Shown here: one piece after another, positions 16,261-27,568 of the stretch | How the letters are laid out: each line of letters begins with the position of its first letter | How positions within the stretch are numbered: the stretch's first letter is position 1 | Source of the DNA: an uncultured Clostridia bacterium | GTDB lineage: Bacteria; Bacillota; Clostridia; TANB77; CAG-508 | NCBI GenBank assembly: GCA_947624925.1 | Contig: CANQMG010000003.1 | Coordinates: forward strand, 1-40,839 | Direction of reading: 5' to 3' | Length of the DNA: 40,839 nucleotides | Translations under genes and position numbers: made by a program | Notes under the pieces: model-generated | What the model saw: the letters and a program-made list of their open reading frames with translations, nothing else | Told to the model about the DNA's origin: nothing | Database searches by the model: none

Positions 16261-16288
16261 TTGTGTTTTGAAAAAATGGTATTATAAT
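16261..16288 (+). promoter_or_regulatory. Candidate promoter of the giant surface-protein gene
   Basis: A perfect TATAAT at 16283-16288 has TTGTGT 16 bp upstream. The -35 is weak. The leader would be about 55 nt with AAGGAG before the ATG. Confidence 0.4.
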
Positions 16289-16351
16289 ATAAATTAGGAT
16301 AAAATGTATTAAAATGCAAAATAATAATGTTTTTAGTAAGGAGTTAAAACT

Positions 16352-19300
16352 ATGAAAAACAAAGACACTAAAAAAATTAATTTATTATTAAAAAAGGGAA
16401 AAGTAGCAATACCAATTGTATTAATTGCAATAGTAATGTTGCTTAGTTTCTTACTGTATAATGTAGGAAATAATAAGAATAATTTAATAAGTAAGGTAGA
16501 AGAAAACCAAGAGGCATTAAATTCAACTGAATATATATATAGAAAAAATTTAAAGGGATATATTACTAATAACAATATAACTATTTATCCTGATAGAACT
16601 CCTGGTATTATGGAATATAATGTAAGATATGTAGAATTGCAAAAAAAGAATGCTAAAGGGGAGTATGAAACATATTCAAATGCTGAGAATGGTAAGTATC
16701 AATATCTACATGGAGATGTAAATAATGATGGAGAAATAAATAAATATGATGCAGGATTAATATGGGGATATTTAGCTGGTCAAGCTAATCTTACTGAAGT
16801 TCAAAAGTTAGCAGCAGATATAAATGGAGATGGAATATTAAATAATATAGATTATCAAATTATATTATATACTACAGAGTCTAGAGAATATATTATAGGT
16901 AACCCTTCTACTAATGGAGATAATGACAAAATTAATGATAATTTTGATAATTATAATGAAATGAAATTTTTAAAGTCTGATGATGCTAGATTAGTGTTAA
17001 GAGCTTATGGAGGAATGTCAGAAGATGGTGAAAAGAATCCTCAAGAAAACAAAGAAACATTAGTTATTAGAATGTTGGCAGATATTGATTTTGATTATAA
17101 ATTTACATATGAAGAAGTAATATTATATTTAAGAGCATCAGCTAACTTAGAAGAAGATCCGTTAAAAGATGAATTAAAGGAATTATGTAATAAATTAGGA
17201 ATTTCAACTGAATATAGTGAAGGAGATGTAAAAACAGCTAAAGAATTTATAGCAGAACAAATATCTGGTATAATCGAATTAAAGAAAAAAATAAATAATG
17301 CATTATATTATTCAGATACTAATAACCAAGTTATGAAACTAAATATGAATAAAAATTTATTACCAGAGATAGTTGAAGAAGGAGAATATAAACTAGTAAC
17401 AAGAAGATTAAAAAATGCTAATGATGGTGGTAACATTAAATTAAGAGATAAAAATGGTTCAAAAACGCAAGATTTTATTTTGAATCATTCAGAAAATGCA
17501 GAAGAATATGAATTTGTAATAGATAAAACTGCTCCAACTGTTACTGGTACATCTCAAAATCCAAATTCTGATAAATGGACTAACAAAAATGTAACCGTTA
17601 CATTAACTTTTGATGAGGACGTTAAAAAATCAGGAGATAATGAATATAGTAAAAGTCAAGATATTACAATTACTGACAATGGAACTGTTAATACAACATT
17701 TTATGATAAAGCTGGAAATAGTGTAAATGTTCCAACAACTGTTACAAATATAGATAGAACACCAGCTGTGATTTCTGCTAGACCAAGTACTATGGAAGAT
17801 AGTAAAAATTTATTTTTATTAATAACAGCAAATGATGATGGAATTACACAAGAACAGTACATTACAAGTGACTTAAATGGTAACGGAAAAGGAAATGTTA
17901 CTGTTTATAAAAATACTGATAATACAGCTATGACTCTTAGTTCATGTGACAATAATGGAAATAAGGATGCATCTGATAAGAATTATACTAGATGTGATAT
18001 AACAGAAAATGGAACGTATGAGGTTAAAGTTACAGATAAAGCAGGAAATGTAACTAGAACAAGTATTGTTATAGATAATATAGATAAAACATCACCTGTA
18101 TATTCTGTAGTATATAGTACAGTAGACCCAACAAATGGAACTGTAACTGCAACAATATATTTTAGTGAAGAGGTAAAAAAAGAAAACACTAATGAATTTA
18201 ATACAGTATTTAAAGAAGACTTTACTTCTAATGGTACATCAAATAAAAAATTTACAGATAAAGCAGGAAATGAAATAACAGTAAATTTAACAGTTAATAA
18301 TATAGACAAAACTGAACCTAATTTAACAGTTACAAAAAAGATTGAAGGTAGCACAGAATGGACATCTGAAAATGCAACATTAAATATAGTAGCTACAGAT
18401 AGTGATATTGCATTTATAAAAGTAAATGGTGGAGTAATTTCTACTAATGAAACAGAAGTTAATGGTATAGATTACATCGTTACAGAAAATGGAGAATACA
18501 AAGTAGAAGTTATAGATAAAGCTGGAAATGTAAGTGCTAAAAAAGTTACAGTATCTAATATAGATAAAACACCAGCAGTTATATCTGTAAAGCCAAGTAC
18601 AACTAATAAAACAAAATCATTATATTTATTAATAACTGCAAATGATGATGGAATTACACAAGATCAGTATATTACAAGTGATTTAAATACTAGCGGAAAA
18701 GGAAATGTTAGTGTTTATAGAAATAGTGGTTCAAGTACTCTTACAGTTAACTCTTCAGATGGAAATGGTAATACCAGTGCATCTAAAAAGAATTATACAA
18801 AATGTGAAATAACGGAAAATGGAATATATGAAGTAAAGGTAACAGATAAAGCACAAAATATAACAAGAAAAACAATTTTAATAGACAATATTGATAAAAT
18901 TAATCCAACTGAAAAAGTTATATATAGTGAATATGGACCAACAAATAATAATGTAACAGCAACAGTATATTTTAGTGAACCAGTAAGTGTTAGTTTAGAT
19001 AATAAAAATAGTTATAGTAAACAGTACTTTACAACATATACATATGATTTTTCTGAAAATGGTACAAAAACATTAAATTATAAAGATGAAGCAGGAAATG
19101 AAAAGTCAGTAGAATTAAACGTTCAAAATATAGATAAAACAGCACCAAACGCACCTACTATTACAGGAAATCCTACAAATTGGACAAATGAAGATGCTAC
19201 ATTAAATATAACAGCATCAGATAATGATGGTGGATTAGGAATAGCAGAAATAAAAGTAAATGGTGCAATAGTATCAAATACTTCACCAGCTACATATGAG

Positions 19301-22300
19301 GTAGATAAAAATGGTGAATATGATGTAGAAATTGTAGACAAGGCTGGAAATGTTACATCACAAGCTGTTAATGTAACAAAAATAGATAAAGTTGAACCAA
19401 CTGTTCACGTAAATGTTCCAGATTTGAGAGCAAGTGTAGCAAAAACATTAACAGTTGATGCATATGATGGTTTATCAAAAGTAAAAAGTGTAACTGTAAA
19501 TGGAAATACACCTAACAAAGATAATGATAAATATACTGAAACAATAACAGAAAATGGAACATACAAAATTGCTGTAACAGATAATGCTGGTAATACAAAA
19601 ACTATAACTCAAACAGTAGAAAATATAGATCAATCTAAGCCAAATGTAACTATACAATCACCTGGAAGTAGATATATATTATCAAGTGAAAATGGAAAAG
19701 ATAGCAAAACATCAAAAATTACAGCAAAATTACATTCATATGATGAAAATGGAATATTAAAAACAATGTATATCTGGTGCCATGTAAAAGATGAAAAAGT
19801 TACATACCTTGGTAAAGATGGAAAAGAAAAAGATTTAACAGGAGTTACAAAAGGGGACGACGGAGCTTCAATTACTTCTGCAAATATATTAAAGGTACTA
19901 GATGCAGAAGGTGCAAGTGCTACTTGGCAAGAAGTAAATGAAATTACTCAAAACGAACTTGTGTTAGAGCAAGAATTTAAAGAAGCAGGATTATATGTTC
20001 TATTTGCTAAAACAAGAGATAAAGCAAATAACGAATATATTGCATATAAAGAATATGAAATTATAGATGAACCAATTACAAGTGTTACATATAAAGCAGG
20101 AACAGATGAAGAAACAACAGAAGATTTAAGTCAATTTACAGATAATAAGATAACAGAGCCTATGACAATAGAGTTAAAATATGATACTGCTGTAAAATCA
20201 AAAGAAGTAAGCTTTGACCATATAACATATTATGACCCAAATAAATTTGTAATAAGAAAAAATGGAACATTAGTGATAACTGTAAAAGACTGTAATGATA
20301 ATACATATGTAAAAACAGTAGATATTACTAAAATTGATGAAAATAGACCAATAGTTACAATTGAAGAAACAGGAAGAGAAGGAACAACTATTTCTTACAG
20401 ATTACATTGGAACAAAGAAGATATGAACTTTACAACTAATAATGTAATAGTTAAAAATGCAGAAAAATGTAATGGCGATGATGGATTTAAATTTGATGAT
20501 ACTGTTCAAAATGCTGAAGGTGAACCTGATGGAAAAACTGCTACATTAAAAGTTGACTATAAAAATAAAATAAAAAATAATGAGACAAAAGATGTAGAAA
20601 TATATATAAAAGCAGAAGATGCCTTAGATAATGATAGCTATTTAGCATATTATAGTTCAAGAGTAGATAGAAAAGTTCCAGAATTAAAAGAAATAAAGGT
20701 TTATGTTGATCCAAAAGTTGTTACTGTAAATTCAGATATAAGCAGAACAAAGAAAGATTACAACTCAGAAGAAACAATAACTATAGAGGCAATATTTGAT
20801 GAAGATGTTCAATTAACTGAAGATGGAAAATATCCAACATTAAATATATCTTTTGGTGATAATGAATCATTAGAAAAAGTACAAGACGGAGAAGTTCTAG
20901 GAAATGTAATAAAATATACTTATCAGATAAAATCTGGTGATAATGGAAAAATAAGCATAGACGAATTTTCAGGAAAAGTTAAAGATGATCAAGGAAACAT
21001 ATTAAACATACAAAATTATGGAAATATGAATGTAAATACAATAATTGCAGATACAATACTTCCATATGTTACAAAAGTAGATATAACAACAACTGATAAG
21101 AAAACAAACTTAAAAAATGATGATGAAATAACATTTGTAGTAAACTTTAATGAAAGTATCTATAAGAGAAATGAAAATAATGTAGAAAAAATAACTACTG
21201 TTCCTAATTTTAAATTTAAGTTAGGTGAGACAGAAAGAACGCTAAGTAATGGACAATTAAGTGAAGATGGAAAAAAAGTAACATACACATATAAAATAAA
21301 TAATGACAATGGAAAACTTTCATTAATGAGAGATACAGATAAAGCAAAAAATTCATTTGGAAGTTATGGAGATAGTATTGTTTCAGATATTGCAGGAAAT
21401 AAATTTACAGTTGAAAATAATGAAATAAATAAATATGGAATAACTTTAAATGGCGAAGATGTAACAGATAATGGAGATATTGATATTGAATCAGATTCAA
21501 CACCTGTAGCTATTGAAGATATAACAATGACAAATGCAAATGGACATGATGAATATCAAACTGGAGACAGAATAGATATAAAAGTTAACTTCACAGAGGA
21601 ATTATATACATCAGATGGAAAATTATTAACAGATGCTATAAATGAAGATGTAAATAAAAGAGCTTTAAATGGTGATATTAAATATGATGTAATAGATCCT
21701 GAAACAGGAAGTCTACTTGGATATATAATAGATCATGTTGATAGTGAAACTCGTAGAGAGATAAAAGACGAAGTAATATATAAATATCTACCTGACTTAA
21801 TATTAGATATAGATGGAAGAGATATTAAAGATGACCTTGAATTTGAAGATATAGAAAATATTGACGGAAAAACAGTTATAAGCTATTCATATGTAATAAA
21901 ATATGAAGATTATGGTGGAATAGAAGTTGAATCTTATGGAAATAAAGATATATATGATAAAGCTGGAAACAAAACTAATATAAATTATTCAGGAACAGAC
22001 TTTAATTATTATGAAAAAGATAAAGCAATATTTAATACTGGCTCAGTAAAAGTAAATAGAGTTAAAGCACCTTTTGTAAAATACATTGTAAAAGTACAAA
22101 ATGAAAGTGGAGAATGGATTGTAAAAGAAGGTGGAAATTACAAAAAAGGTGATAAAATTCAAATAGTTGCAGGATTTGATGGCTATTTAAGCAGTAATGG
22201 TGAAAAACCAAATGAAAAAAACAATTTAGAAGAATCATATAAAAACCATAATGCAAACTTATATTCACTTAAGATAACAGATGAAGAAGGAAACGAGCTT

Positions 22301-25300
22301 GATACCATAAGACCACTTACAGATGATCATAATCGTAATTCAAATGTTACATTAGCTGTAGGAAAAGAAAGACCAGCCAATAAAACTATTGACAAAAATA
22401 TGGTTATTACATATACATATGACTTAAATAAGGAGAATTTAGACTCAAATATTAAAGTAGGTATATATAACGAAGAAAACGGAAGTAAAGGTACATTAAG
22501 AAATTATAAAGATGAAACATATACTTATTCAAAAGATATATTAAGTAGTTTAGGAATTACTATAGATACAACAATGCCAAAAGCTACAGTAAATGATAAT
22601 GAACTAAAAGCAGGAGAAGAAGAAAACAGTAATAATACATTGGTAGATGAGGCAGATATAGAAGTTAAAGATATAGATATATCATCTTGGACATTAGAAA
22701 AACAGATAACAACTCAAGAAGGCCAAAAAGAATGGATAACAAGTAGAAGCGGAGCCGGAAATCCATATTACTTATATGTAACTACTCCAGGAAAATATAG
22801 ATTAACTTTAATAGATAAAGCTGGAAATACAACAATATATTATTTTGAAATAGTATCATCTAATGATGTTAAAGATGGAATAATAGGACAAAGCGAAAAT
22901 ACAGAAGATTATCCAAAAGAAGATGCACCACTTAAATTTACTGGATTTAATAAATACGAAGATGATGTATTAACTAAAAATGATGTTACAGTATCATTAA
23001 AAGAAGCAAACCATAAATTAAAAGGAGAAGAATCAGAAAATAATTCTTTACAATTACAAAATGGCTTAATAATATCAAAAGTAGAATATGTAGCTGAAGA
23101 TATAAGAATTCATTGGTATGAAGAAAATTATAATCCACAATATACTGAAGTAAAATTTGGTGAAACAACAACACTTTCAAATTTAGATGCAAGTAAAGAT
23201 TATACAGTAAAAGTAACAATAGTAGATACAGCAGGACAAAAACACGAAATTTACTACTATATAACAATAGATCAACAAAAGCCATTAGTAAAAGTAGAAG
23301 TTTCATTAGCAGATAGCACATTAAAAAATAATGATGATATCTATAAAGAAGGAACAAGATTAAATATTTCAGTAATAGTAAACGAGCCAATTTATAATGA
23401 GGATGAAAAAGCTGAAAAAAGGACTTTTGTTACAGCTCCTAAATTAAAAGTATATTTTGGAGAAGGAGAAGAGAAAAAACAAGGAACAGCAAGCAACGGA
23501 TATGCAGTATATCAATTTGGTTCTACATATATATATTCATATGCATATACAATTGGACAAGATGATAATGGACCAATAAGCTTAGAATTTGATAGTAAAG
23601 ATGTATATGATAAAGCTGGAAATAAAATTAATTTATTAGATGATAGTAAAGAGCCAGAACCTGTAGAAGAAGAACATCCAGAAGAGAAAAAAGAAGTTCA
23701 ACCAAGAGTAACATTTAAATATAATGATATTATAGCTGATGCAAAATTACCAACAGTAGATATTAAGTTATATAATGACGATGAAGAAATTACAACAGGT
23801 TATACAAACAAAGATGAACTTAAAGTAGAATTTATTTGGAGTGAAAATGTAACAGGATTTGATGTTTCAGATGTAAGCATTTATGGAATGGGAGAAACAT
23901 TAAGTGAATTTACAGGTCCTTCAGAAGACGGTACACATAAATACACAGCTAAATTAAATACAAGCAGTATTCAAGAGGGAACCATAAGAATTGGTATAGA
24001 ACAAAATGCAGTAAGAGATAAAGCTGGAAATTATAATGTAAGAAAAGAAATTTCTATTATAAAAGATAAAAAAGCACCTACTTTGGAATCACTTACAACA
24101 TATGCAGTAGAGCCATATAAAATTGAAGTAGATGATGAAGTAAGCCCATATAAAGAATACTATAAAGATGAAGAACAAGTTGTAGTTGAAGCTGTATTTA
24201 GTGAGGCAATACAAGATGAAGATCTTCCAACATTAAACCTAAAACTTGGAAAGGCAAATGTTAAAGGAGAAGTAGAAACAGAGGTTTCAGGAGATACAAT
24301 AACATATACTTATACTATAACAGATGGAGATAATGGAGAAATTTCAGTAGGAAAATTTGCAGGAACTGTAAAAGACTTAGCAGGAAACACTAAGAGAATT
24401 GCTGGTAAAGATATAGATGGTGAAACAGTAATTGCAGATACAACAGACCCAGTGCTAAAAACAGTAAATATTAAAACTCAAATAGATAGTACAACACAAC
24501 AACCAAAAACAAATGTAAAAGCTGGAGATACTATAACAATTGAGCTTGAATATAGTGAAAATGTGTATGATTTAGAAGAAAGTGAAGATAAACTTACAAA
24601 TACAATAATAAATTTGGCTAAAGATTTAATAAGTTCAGATTACTTTACATTATCAGATGAAGATGAAATAACAGTTGAAGAAAATAAAGTAATTTACACA
24701 GCTACAATAAATGATAATGTAAATGAAAAATTAAATACAGTAGGGTATAATGGAACTGTTTATGATATTGCAGGAAATGCTTTAACAGCAGAAACTCTAC
24801 CACAAGATACGAAAGTATTAGTAAATGGAAATGATGTAAATAATGATGGTAGTGAAGAAGGAAAAGGTGGAATAGTAGTAGATACTACAAAACCAACTGC
24901 AAATGAAAATTCAATAATAATAGATGCAGTATCAGATATACAAGGAACAGCACCATATTATAAAGCAGGAACAAACTTAACTATAAAAATTAGTTTAGCT
25001 GAAGATATTAAAGTTTGTGAAGGAAATGAATTACAAGGTGGAGTAAAAGTACAACCTATTACTCAATCTGAAATACACTTTGGAGAAGAAGTTTCTGAAG
25101 AAAATATAGGAAAAGGTAAACTAACATTTAAAGGATATGAAGATAAAACATTAATATTTGAATATACAATTGAAGATGGAGATAATGGAGACTTTAACTT
25201 AGTAATACCTGAAAATGCTATAGAAGATTTAGCAGGAAACTTAAATGATGAAATTACAATTGAATATGGAGAGCAAGCAGGAGATAAAAAAGGTGTTGTA

Positions 25301-27508
25301 GCAGATACAATAGCACCAACAATAAATTTACAAAGTGATATTCAATTAAGTAATGGTAGTGGTAATACATTTAATGTTACAGCAAACTTCTCAGAAGATT
25401 TGTATGATGTAAAAGATAATACTAGAACAACTTTAGATTTAGATAATGCTTTACAATTTATTTATACATATAATGGAACAGGAGAAAGAACATCTGTAAA
25501 AGCAAATTCTATAAATGGAAATAAAATTACATATACATTTAATGTAGAAGCTGATAAAGAAGTTGCTACAAGTAAAATAGAGAAAAATGGATTTACAGGA
25601 ACAGCATATGATAGAGCAGGAAATGGATATTCTATGAATCAAACATCTATATTTATAAGAAAAATTACAGTAAGTCTTGCAGATGATGAACAAACAAATG
25701 AATACAATAGATATAAAGCAGGAACAAAAATTAACATTGAAGTAGAATTAAATAAGGAAATTGCTAAATCACAGAATGATCCTACAATAAAAATAAAATT
25801 CGGAGATAGTGAAGAAGAACATGAATTAACAGGAAATATCTCTGATAATAAGATAACATTTGAATATACTATAGCAAATGGAGATAATGGAGAATTAAAG
25901 GTAACACAACTATCTGGAGTAGTAAAAGATGTAAGTTCAGGTAATGATGATACATTTGATTTGGAAGATATGTCTATAGACGGATTAGCAAGAGATACAA
26001 TTATAGCAGATACAACAGCTCCAATAGCCACAGTAACAGTTCAAAATGTTAATAATATAACAAATGCTGATACAATAACTTACAAGATTAAATGGAGCGA
26101 AGAAGTTATAGGATTTGAGGAAAATGATATCAAGGTACAAAATGGAACTATAATAAATTATAAATATGATGAAAATTCAAATGAAGCAACTATAGAAGTA
26201 TTAAAACAAAATGAAGGAAAACAGATTGTATTTATAGCTGCAAATGTATGTGAAGATCAAGCAGGAAATGAAAATATTAGAAGTGAAATAAATAATATAA
26301 CAATAGACACTACAGAACCTACAATAAGGGCAATAGTAAATGGTGGAAATTATGTTATAGATAGTAGTACACAAAAATCTAAGATAGAAACAAAATTAGA
26401 AATAAGTGAAGAAATATCTAGCTTAAAATACAAATGGTCAAAAGAAACTGCTGAAAATGTAGATATGTCAGATGCTACAGAAGTTGATTTAACAGACTTA
26501 GATATAAACGATATACCAATTGCAACAGAAATATCTGAAGAAGGAACTTGGTATTTATATATAACAGCAACAGATATTGCTGGAAATACTAAAAATGCTA
26601 AAACAAAAGCATTTAACGTAAAAGCATCAACAATTGAAATTACTCTAAGCAAGGAAGAAAAAACAAATACAGATATTGTAGCAAATGTAAAATACGGAGA
26701 ATATCTAACAGAAAAACAACTTCTAAGAATTGGAGAACAAGGCTCAGCAGATGCAAGTAAAATTACTGTTAAAGAAAATGGAACTGTACATGCAGAAGCT
26801 ACTGATGGACATGGAAATAAAGTAATAGCAGAAAAAGAGGTTACAAACATATTCAAAAATCCACCAGAAGTAAAAGTAACTGAAGATGCAGGAACAATAA
26901 CAGTAGAAACAACAGATAATGGAGCTGGTATAAAATCTACAACAGTAAAAGGACCAGACGGAGAAAATATAGAACAAAATGAGGACGGAACATATACTGT
27001 AACAGAAAATGGAACATATACTGTAACTGTAGAAGATGAAGCTGGTAATGTAGTAGAAAAGGAAATTGAAGTAAAAGATCTTGATTTACAAGTTGAAACA
27101 GATTATACTATAGTAGAAAAAGACTCTAAGAAATATATAAAGGTAAGTCCAAATACAACAGCTAGTGATATAATAAAGAATGTAAAAGTCTTGAAACAAG
27201 AAAATGCTACAAAAGAAGTTTATGACAAAGATAAAAAGGTTTCTGATAGTGATAAATTAAAAACTGGTGAAGTAATGAAAATTAATGGAGAAGAAACATA
27301 TATAATTGTTGTAAATGGAGACTTAAATAAAGACGGAAATATTTCAATATCAGATTTTGGTTTACTAAATGATTATATACTAGAAAGAAAAAAGAATTTG
27401 GAAACTGTAGTTTTAATTGCTGCTGATGTAACTAATGATGGTGAAATAACAATATCAGATTTTGGTAAATTAAATGCATACTTATTAGGAAGAAATGTAA
27501 GTTTATAA
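16352..27508 (+). CDS. Giant dockerin-bearing surface protein with Ig-like repeats (3718 aa)
   Basis: A predicted extracellular fibre or adhesin. Residues about 18-38 are a membrane helix with no obvious cleavage site, so it may be a signal anchor. A dockerin-like pair of calcium loops follows (about 121-173; GDVNNDGEINKYD and ADINGDGILNNID), then a degenerate second one (about 208-270). Residues about 392-1097 are Ig-like domains ending in GTYEVKVTDKAGN-type motifs and joined by NIDKTxP linkers; two successive blocks of about 270 residues are duplicates. Residues about 1445-3326 hold roughly ten diverged Ig-like repeats of the form YKxGDxIxIxVxFxExV ... YTIxxGDNG ... DxAGN. Two or three Ig-like units follow, then a pre-dockerin module (about 3577-3655) and a C-terminal type I dockerin (3656-3716; GDLNKDGNISISDF and ADVTNDGEITISDF). 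No LPXTG or enzyme domain was seen. The next gene encodes a wall-anchored cohesin, the natural partner. Confidence 0.88.
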   Translation: MKNKDTKKINLLLKKGKVAIPIVLIAIVMLLSFLLYNVGNNKNNLISKVEENQEALNSTEYIYRKNLKGYITNNNITIYPDRTPGIMEYNVRYVELQKKNAKGEYETYSNAENGKYQYLHGDVNNDGEINKYDAGLIWGYLAGQANLTEVQKLAADINGDGILNNIDYQIILYTTESREYIIGNPSTNGDNDKINDNFDNYNEMKFLKSDDARLVLRAYGGMSEDGEKNPQENKETLVIRMLADIDFDYKFTYEEVILYLRASANLEEDPLKDELKELCNKLGISTEYSEGDVKTAKEFIAEQISGIIELKKKINNALYYSDTNNQVMKLNMNKNLLPEIVEEGEYKLVTRRLKNANDGGNIKLRDKNGSKTQDFILNHSENAEEYEFVIDKTAPTVTGTSQNPNSDKWTNKNVTVTLTFDEDVKKSGDNEYSKSQDITITDNGTVNTTFYDKAGNSVNVPTTVTNIDRTPAVISARPSTMEDSKNLFLLITANDDGITQEQYITSDLNGNGKGNVTVYKNTDNTAMTLSSCDNNGNKDASDKNYTRCDITENGTYEVKVTDKAGNVTRTSIVIDNIDKTSPVYSVVYSTVDPTNGTVTATIYFSEEVKKENTNEFNTVFKEDFTSNGTSNKKFTDKAGNEITVNLTVNNIDKTEPNLTVTKKIEGSTEWTSENATLNIVATDSDIAFIKVNGGVISTNETEVNGIDYIVTENGEYKVEVIDKAGNVSAKKVTVSNIDKTPAVISVKPSTTNKTKSLYLLITANDDGITQDQYITSDLNTSGKGNVSVYRNSGSSTLTVNSSDGNGNTSASKKNYTKCEITENGIYEVKVTDKAQNITRKTILIDNIDKINPTEKVIYSEYGPTNNNVTATVYFSEPVSVSLDNKNSYSKQYFTTYTYDFSENGTKTLNYKDEAGNEKSVELNVQNIDKTAPNAPTITGNPTNWTNEDATLNITASDNDGGLGIAEIKVNGAIVSNTSPATYEVDKNGEYDVEIVDKAGNVTSQAVNVTKIDKVEPTVHVNVPDLRASVAKTLTVDAYDGLSKVKSVTVNGNTPNKDNDKYTETITENGTYKIAVTDNAGNTKTITQTVENIDQSKPNVTIQSPGSRYILSSENGKDSKTSKITAKLHSYDENGILKTMYIWCHVKDEKVTYLGKDGKEKDLTGVTKGDDGASITSANILKVLDAEGASATWQEVNEITQNELVLEQEFKEAGLYVLFAKTRDKANNEYIAYKEYEIIDEPITSVTYKAGTDEETTEDLSQFTDNKITEPMTIELKYDTAVKSKEVSFDHITYYDPNKFVIRKNGTLVITVKDCNDNTYVKTVDITKIDENRPIVTIEETGREGTTISYRLHWNKEDMNFTTNNVIVKNAEKCNGDDGFKFDDTVQNAEGEPDGKTATLKVDYKNKIKNNETKDVEIYIKAEDALDNDSYLAYYSSRVDRKVPELKEIKVYVDPKVVTVNSDISRTKKDYNSEETITIEAIFDEDVQLTEDGKYPTLNISFGDNESLEKVQDGEVLGNVIKYTYQIKSGDNGKISIDEFSGKVKDDQGNILNIQNYGNMNVNTIIADTILPYVTKVDITTTDKKTNLKNDDEITFVVNFNESIYKRNENNVEKITTVPNFKFKLGETERTLSNGQLSEDGKKVTYTYKINNDNGKLSLMRDTDKAKNSFGSYGDSIVSDIAGNKFTVENNEINKYGITLNGEDVTDNGDIDIESDSTPVAIEDITMTNANGHDEYQTGDRIDIKVNFTEELYTSDGKLLTDAINEDVNKRALNGDIKYDVIDPETGSLLGYIIDHVDSETRREIKDEVIYKYLPDLILDIDGRDIKDDLEFEDIENIDGKTVISYSYVIKYEDYGGIEVESYGNKDIYDKAGNKTNINYSGTDFNYYEKDKAIFNTGSVKVNRVKAPFVKYIVKVQNESGEWIVKEGGNYKKGDKIQIVAGFDGYLSSNGEKPNEKNNLEESYKNHNANLYSLKITDEEGNELDTIRPLTDDHNRNSNVTLAVGKERPANKTIDKNMVITYTYDLNKENLDSNIKVGIYNEENGSKGTLRNYKDETYTYSKDILSSLGITIDTTMPKATVNDNELKAGEEENSNNTLVDEADIEVKDIDISSWTLEKQITTQEGQKEWITSRSGAGNPYYLYVTTPGKYRLTLIDKAGNTTIYYFEIVSSNDVKDGIIGQSENTEDYPKEDAPLKFTGFNKYEDDVLTKNDVTVSLKEANHKLKGEESENNSLQLQNGLIISKVEYVAEDIRIHWYEENYNPQYTEVKFGETTTLSNLDASKDYTVKVTIVDTAGQKHEIYYYITIDQQKPLVKVEVSLADSTLKNNDDIYKEGTRLNISVIVNEPIYNEDEKAEKRTFVTAPKLKVYFGEGEEKKQGTASNGYAVYQFGSTYIYSYAYTIGQDDNGPISLEFDSKDVYDKAGNKINLLDDSKEPEPVEEEHPEEKKEVQPRVTFKYNDIIADAKLPTVDIKLYNDDEEITTGYTNKDELKVEFIWSENVTGFDVSDVSIYGMGETLSEFTGPSEDGTHKYTAKLNTSSIQEGTIRIGIEQNAVRDKAGNYNVRKEISIIKDKKAPTLESLTTYAVEPYKIEVDDEVSPYKEYYKDEEQVVVEAVFSEAIQDEDLPTLNLKLGKANVKGEVETEVSGDTITYTYTITDGDNGEISVGKFAGTVKDLAGNTKRIAGKDIDGETVIADTTDPVLKTVNIKTQIDSTTQQPKTNVKAGDTITIELEYSENVYDLEESEDKLTNTIINLAKDLISSDYFTLSDEDEITVEENKVIYTATINDNVNEKLNTVGYNGTVYDIAGNALTAETLPQDTKVLVNGNDVNNDGSEEGKGGIVVDTTKPTANENSIIIDAVSDIQGTAPYYKAGTNLTIKISLAEDIKVCEGNELQGGVKVQPITQSEIHFGEEVSEENIGKGKLTFKGYEDKTLIFEYTIEDGDNGDFNLVIPENAIEDLAGNLNDEITIEYGEQAGDKKGVVADTIAPTINLQSDIQLSNGSGNTFNVTANFSEDLYDVKDNTRTTLDLDNALQFIYTYNGTGERTSVKANSINGNKITYTFNVEADKEVATSKIEKNGFTGTAYDRAGNGYSMNQTSIFIRKITVSLADDEQTNEYNRYKAGTKINIEVELNKEIAKSQNDPTIKIKFGDSEEEHELTGNISDNKITFEYTIANGDNGELKVTQLSGVVKDVSSGNDDTFDLEDMSIDGLARDTIIADTTAPIATVTVQNVNNITNADTITYKIKWSEEVIGFEENDIKVQNGTIINYKYDENSNEATIEVLKQNEGKQIVFIAANVCEDQAGNENIRSEINNITIDTTEPTIRAIVNGGNYVIDSSTQKSKIETKLEISEEISSLKYKWSKETAENVDMSDATEVDLTDLDINDIPIATEISEEGTWYLYITATDIAGNTKNAKTKAFNVKASTIEITLSKEEKTNTDIVANVKYGEYLTEKQLLRIGEQGSADASKITVKENGTVHAEATDGHGNKVIAEKEVTNIFKNPPEVKVTEDAGTITVETTDNGAGIKSTTVKGPDGENIEQNEDGTYTVTENGTYTVTVEDEAGNVVEKEIEVKDLDLQVETDYTIVEKDSKKYIKVSPNTTASDIIKNVKVLKQENATKEVYDKDKKVSDSDKLKTGEVMKINGEETYIIVVNGDLNKDGNISISDFGLLNDYILERKKNLETVVLIAADVTNDGEITISDFGKLNAYLLGRNVSL
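17759..19390 (+). repeat. Tandem duplication of a three-domain block inside the giant gene
   Basis: The block starting at 17759 (TPAVISARPST...) recurs 810 bp later at 18569 (TPAVISVKPST...). Each copy carries the same order: a domain with LLITANDDGITQ-QYITSDL, a domain with T-N-VTAT-YFSE-V, and a domain with WT-E-ATLNI-A-D. Copies have diverged at many positions and in small indels, so the event is not recent. Confidence 0.8.
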
Positions 27509-27515
27509 TAAAATA

Positions 27516-27544
27516 TTGATTTTATAGAAATATTTGATTATAAT
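27516..27544 (+). promoter_or_regulatory. Separate promoter for the cohesin gene
   Basis: TTGATT and a perfect TATAAT are 17 bp apart, starting 8 bp after the giant gene's stop codon. The transcript would begin near 27551, upstream of a strong hairpin. Confidence 0.6.
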
Positions 27545-27568
27545 ATAGTTAATAATATTATAAAATAA

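Noticed and set aside
22986-23390. 134-aa minus-strand ORF inside the giant gene (one of several)
   Set aside because: Leu-rich low-complexity product typical of antisense shadow frames; the plus frame is continuous and full of domain motifs.
25639-26856. Minus-strand ORFs of 130 and 168 aa inside the giant gene
   Set aside because: Shadows of the DxAGN/Ig-like coding repeats; no ribosome binding sites or family resemblance.
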